Program-made: the position numbers and the translations under genes | Shown: piece after piece, positions 61,959 to 64,000 of the stretch | Numbering within the stretch: position 1 is the first letter of the stretch | Layout: each line of letters opens with the position of its first letter | Notes under the pieces: model-generated | What the model was told of the DNA's origin: nothing | Seen by the model: the letters and a program-made list of their open reading frames with translations, nothing else | Database searches by the model: none | Assembly: GCF_000234665.1 (NCBI RefSeq) | Contig: NC_018337.1 | Span: 1,016,222 to 1,080,221 of the forward strand | Direction of reading: 5' to 3' | Origin: Leishmania mexicana MHOM/GT/2001/U1103 | Taxonomy: Eukaryota; Euglenozoa; Kinetoplastea; Trypanosomatida; Trypanosomatidae | DNA length: 64,000 nt

Positions 61959-63420
61959 CTCGGTTGTCAATTGAGCAAGAGACAACGGGACACAATAGGG
62001 TGTGCTGCACTGCGGCGTGCGGAACGCTGCGTGAGGGACGCTATATGTTGATTACACTGCGCACTCCTTCACACATCTTTTTTTTTGTTATTCCTGTGTA
62101 AGAGGGGACTAACGCACGTCTCCCCCTCCCCCGTTTCCATTCCAGCGTTGGTGCGCCTGCGTTTCAGCCTCGAGGCTATTGCTGCCCTCTATCTGTGTGT
62201 GTGCGCGTGGATGCTGGCCTGGGTGTCAGTCTGGGTGTATCACGTTTGGTTTCTCTTGTTCGCCATTTGCGCTTCGGTTAGTCCTTTCTTGGATGCCATT
62301 TCCCCCCTTTTTGCTTCACTGTGACAAAGGCAAGAGTTGGCGGTCAGTGCAACAGAACACCTCGATTGTCGTGTGTGTGTGTCTGACGATGGGTGGCGGG
62401 GAAAGCGAGTATGGCATCGTCGCCGCTATAGATTATGGGGCGCATCACTGGACAGTAGGTGGATCCTGCGTGACGAGTAAAGGCAACGTTTGCGTTTGTC
62501 CTACCTCCTACAGCTTCTGCCTCTGTGGCCCCTCCTCTGTAAGCACACAGTGAGGGACATACTACACTAGGGAGCGGCTATCGTGTGTGCCCGCCACTGC
62601 CCAGAACACGTGTTGTGCAGCGCTTCATGTTTGCGCATGTAGCCGTGTGTTGAGTGCGATGCTGCCAATGCTCTGTTCTTCGTCGGGCCTTTCTCTTTCC
62701 ACTGCTTATGTCGGCCTCTCACGCGCTTCAATGCATTTCGTCATTTTTCAGCAGCGTCCCGACGACGGGAGACACAATCACACACACACACTTAGGCACG
62801 AAAACCTTCACAATCGAGGCTCTTCTGCCGCGGTTTGTGCACTCCGGTTTCCGCGTGTGCCTGCAAAAATCTTCTGCAGCGACTTCCCTCTCCCGCCCCG
62901 CTTCCTTTCGCGGTCTTTGATATGCTCGGAGGGACACTCACCCCTGAGGCACGTGCGCGTCCACAGCGGCGCCCTTGCGCGTGCATGTACCATCACAGAA
63001 TCGAGTACAACATGGCAACACAACACAGGAGCAGGGTCAAGGATGAGACCCGGAGCTGCCGTTTAGCCAAGTAGAAAGGCGCAGACACCTACAGTGATTC
63101 TTTGTTATCCTTCATTTTCCTTGAAGGAGGCTTGTCCGTGCGTGCGCACGTACCGACCCCAAGACGGCCATGACAACAACACTCTTGCTACTGCGCCGGC
63201 GCTGGATGGTGCCGCCCACCTATTCTTGCTCATTCTTTTTCTCTTGCAGAGGTGTGCCTTCGGGTGGCCTGCGGGGCGCTTCTTCCTTTATGGGTTTTGT
63301 CTGACGCTGCCGAGGCGACTCCGTCCGCTCCGCAGTTTACTTTTTTGTTGTTTGCTGCGTCTTTATGTTCTTTTTGTCTCCATCGTGGTCAACCCTTGCG
63401 GCTCCTCGCGTTGCGCCTTT
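61959..63420. other. Spacer after SRP68
   Basis: It contains the SRP68 3' UTR, T/C-rich tracts, short GT and CA runs (for example 62371-62382 and 62779-62791) and no credible ORF. A less repetitive stretch at about 62920-63080 does not match anything else in the window. Confidence 0.75.
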
Positions 63421-64000
63421 TCCCATCCCTGCATCTCTTGTTGTTTTCGCTTTCCTTGACGGCGGGCGTCATCACCGATGACGGCGAACAGGCGTCTGTG
63501 CGTGCTCTCTCTCCCAGGGTCCAGCACAGCCCTCCCACCACCAACGCTCTCTCTGCGTGCGGGGGAGCCGAGCGGCACCCCTCCCCTCTCTCCTATGTCC
63601 CCCTGCCCATGCCGAGCCACTTCTGGCGCTGACAGGGTGAGTGCGATGTGTCGCGCTACTCCTGTTGGCGGCCAGGTGGTGGATTGGCGTGGCATCGCTG
63701 CGGCCTGCGACCGTGCACCGGTGTGACCCATCCGTGTGATGGGGGAAGTGCCAGCGCAATGCGAACACGTCTCACGCGGGCCTCGCTGCGAACTGGTGTG
63801 GGGAGCCGGAGCCCCGCCCGGAGGGGGGACGCACCCGGGGTGGCGGCCTGCATGGTGGGAGGAGCTGCTGTGTGGCGACCTGTGGGGCTGTATGTGTGTG
63901 GGTAGCGTTTGAGGGCAGGGGCCGCGCTCTCAGACGGGGGCGTCGGGGCCTCGCTGCAAAGTGCGTGTGTCTGCGGCTGCCTCGCACCATGCGATGGAGG
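63421..64000 (+). repeat. SIDER-like repeat family A, copy 5 (cut by window end)
   Basis: It begins at TCCCATCCCTGCATCTC, about 30 bp into the leader that copies 3 and 4 share. It continues nearly identical to them by eye to the end of the window. It carries GCAAAGTGCGTGTGTCTGC as in copy 1, where copies 2-4 have GTGGATGTG. The right end is not visible. Confidence 0.9.

Noticed and set aside
1..64000. CRISPR array, prokaryotic defence system, strand-switch region or telomeric repeat
   Set aside because: No regularly spaced repeat array, no change of coding strand and no telomere-type hexamer array was seen.

Overview
The window looks like a stretch of a trypanosomatid chromosome, most likely Leishmania. 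The evidence is that every confident gene (16 of them) lies on the + strand with no introns, as in a polycistronic cluster. Coding DNA is GC-rich. Spacers are long and full of poly-pyrimidine tracts and CA/GT/TA microsatellites on the coding strand, the usual setting for spliced-leader trans-splicing and polyadenylation. High-GC interspersed repeats of about 0.3-0.7 kb resemble the degenerate retroposons (SIDERs) of Leishmania spacers. I cannot fix the species from sequence alone.

Layout. 1-1230: 3' part of a CNNM/CorC-type CBS-domain metal-transport protein. 3303-6035: VPS52 (GARP/EARP tethering). 7517-9391: NADPH-dependent diflavin reductase of the cytosolic Fe-S assembly pathway. 10353-11975: WD40 protein with an N-terminal coiled coil. 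13220-14941: unknown protein. 15680-16447: eIF3g. 18217-19569: RG-rich protein with a PH-like C-terminus. 20984-23044: MFS transporter. 24241-26442: GPI16/PIG-T subunit of GPI transamidase. 28913-29761: unknown Ser/Ala-rich protein. 29762-44176: a 14.4-kb stretch with no credible gene. 44177-45460: BUD23 18S rRNA methyltransferase. 46487-47389 and 50047-51078: unknown proteins. 54904-56793: PPP-family phosphatase with large insertions. 58587-59069: ribosomal protein S19. 60156-61958: SRP68. The window ends inside a repeat.

The genes are mostly housekeeping: translation and ribosome biogenesis (eIF3g, BUD23, S19), ER targeting and GPI anchoring (SRP68, GPI16), Golgi traffic (VPS52) and Fe-S assembly. 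As usual in these organisms, neighbours need not share a pathway. The most unusual content is non-coding: five copies of one repeat that look about 99% identical by eye (one inverted, four direct), a second repeat pair 44 kb apart, three perfect palindromes of 26-32 nt, a 14.4-kb gene desert containing a coding-like island, and two further coding-like islands in spacers. I did not find a CRISPR-like or toxin-antitoxin-like system, a tRNA gene or a strand-switch region.
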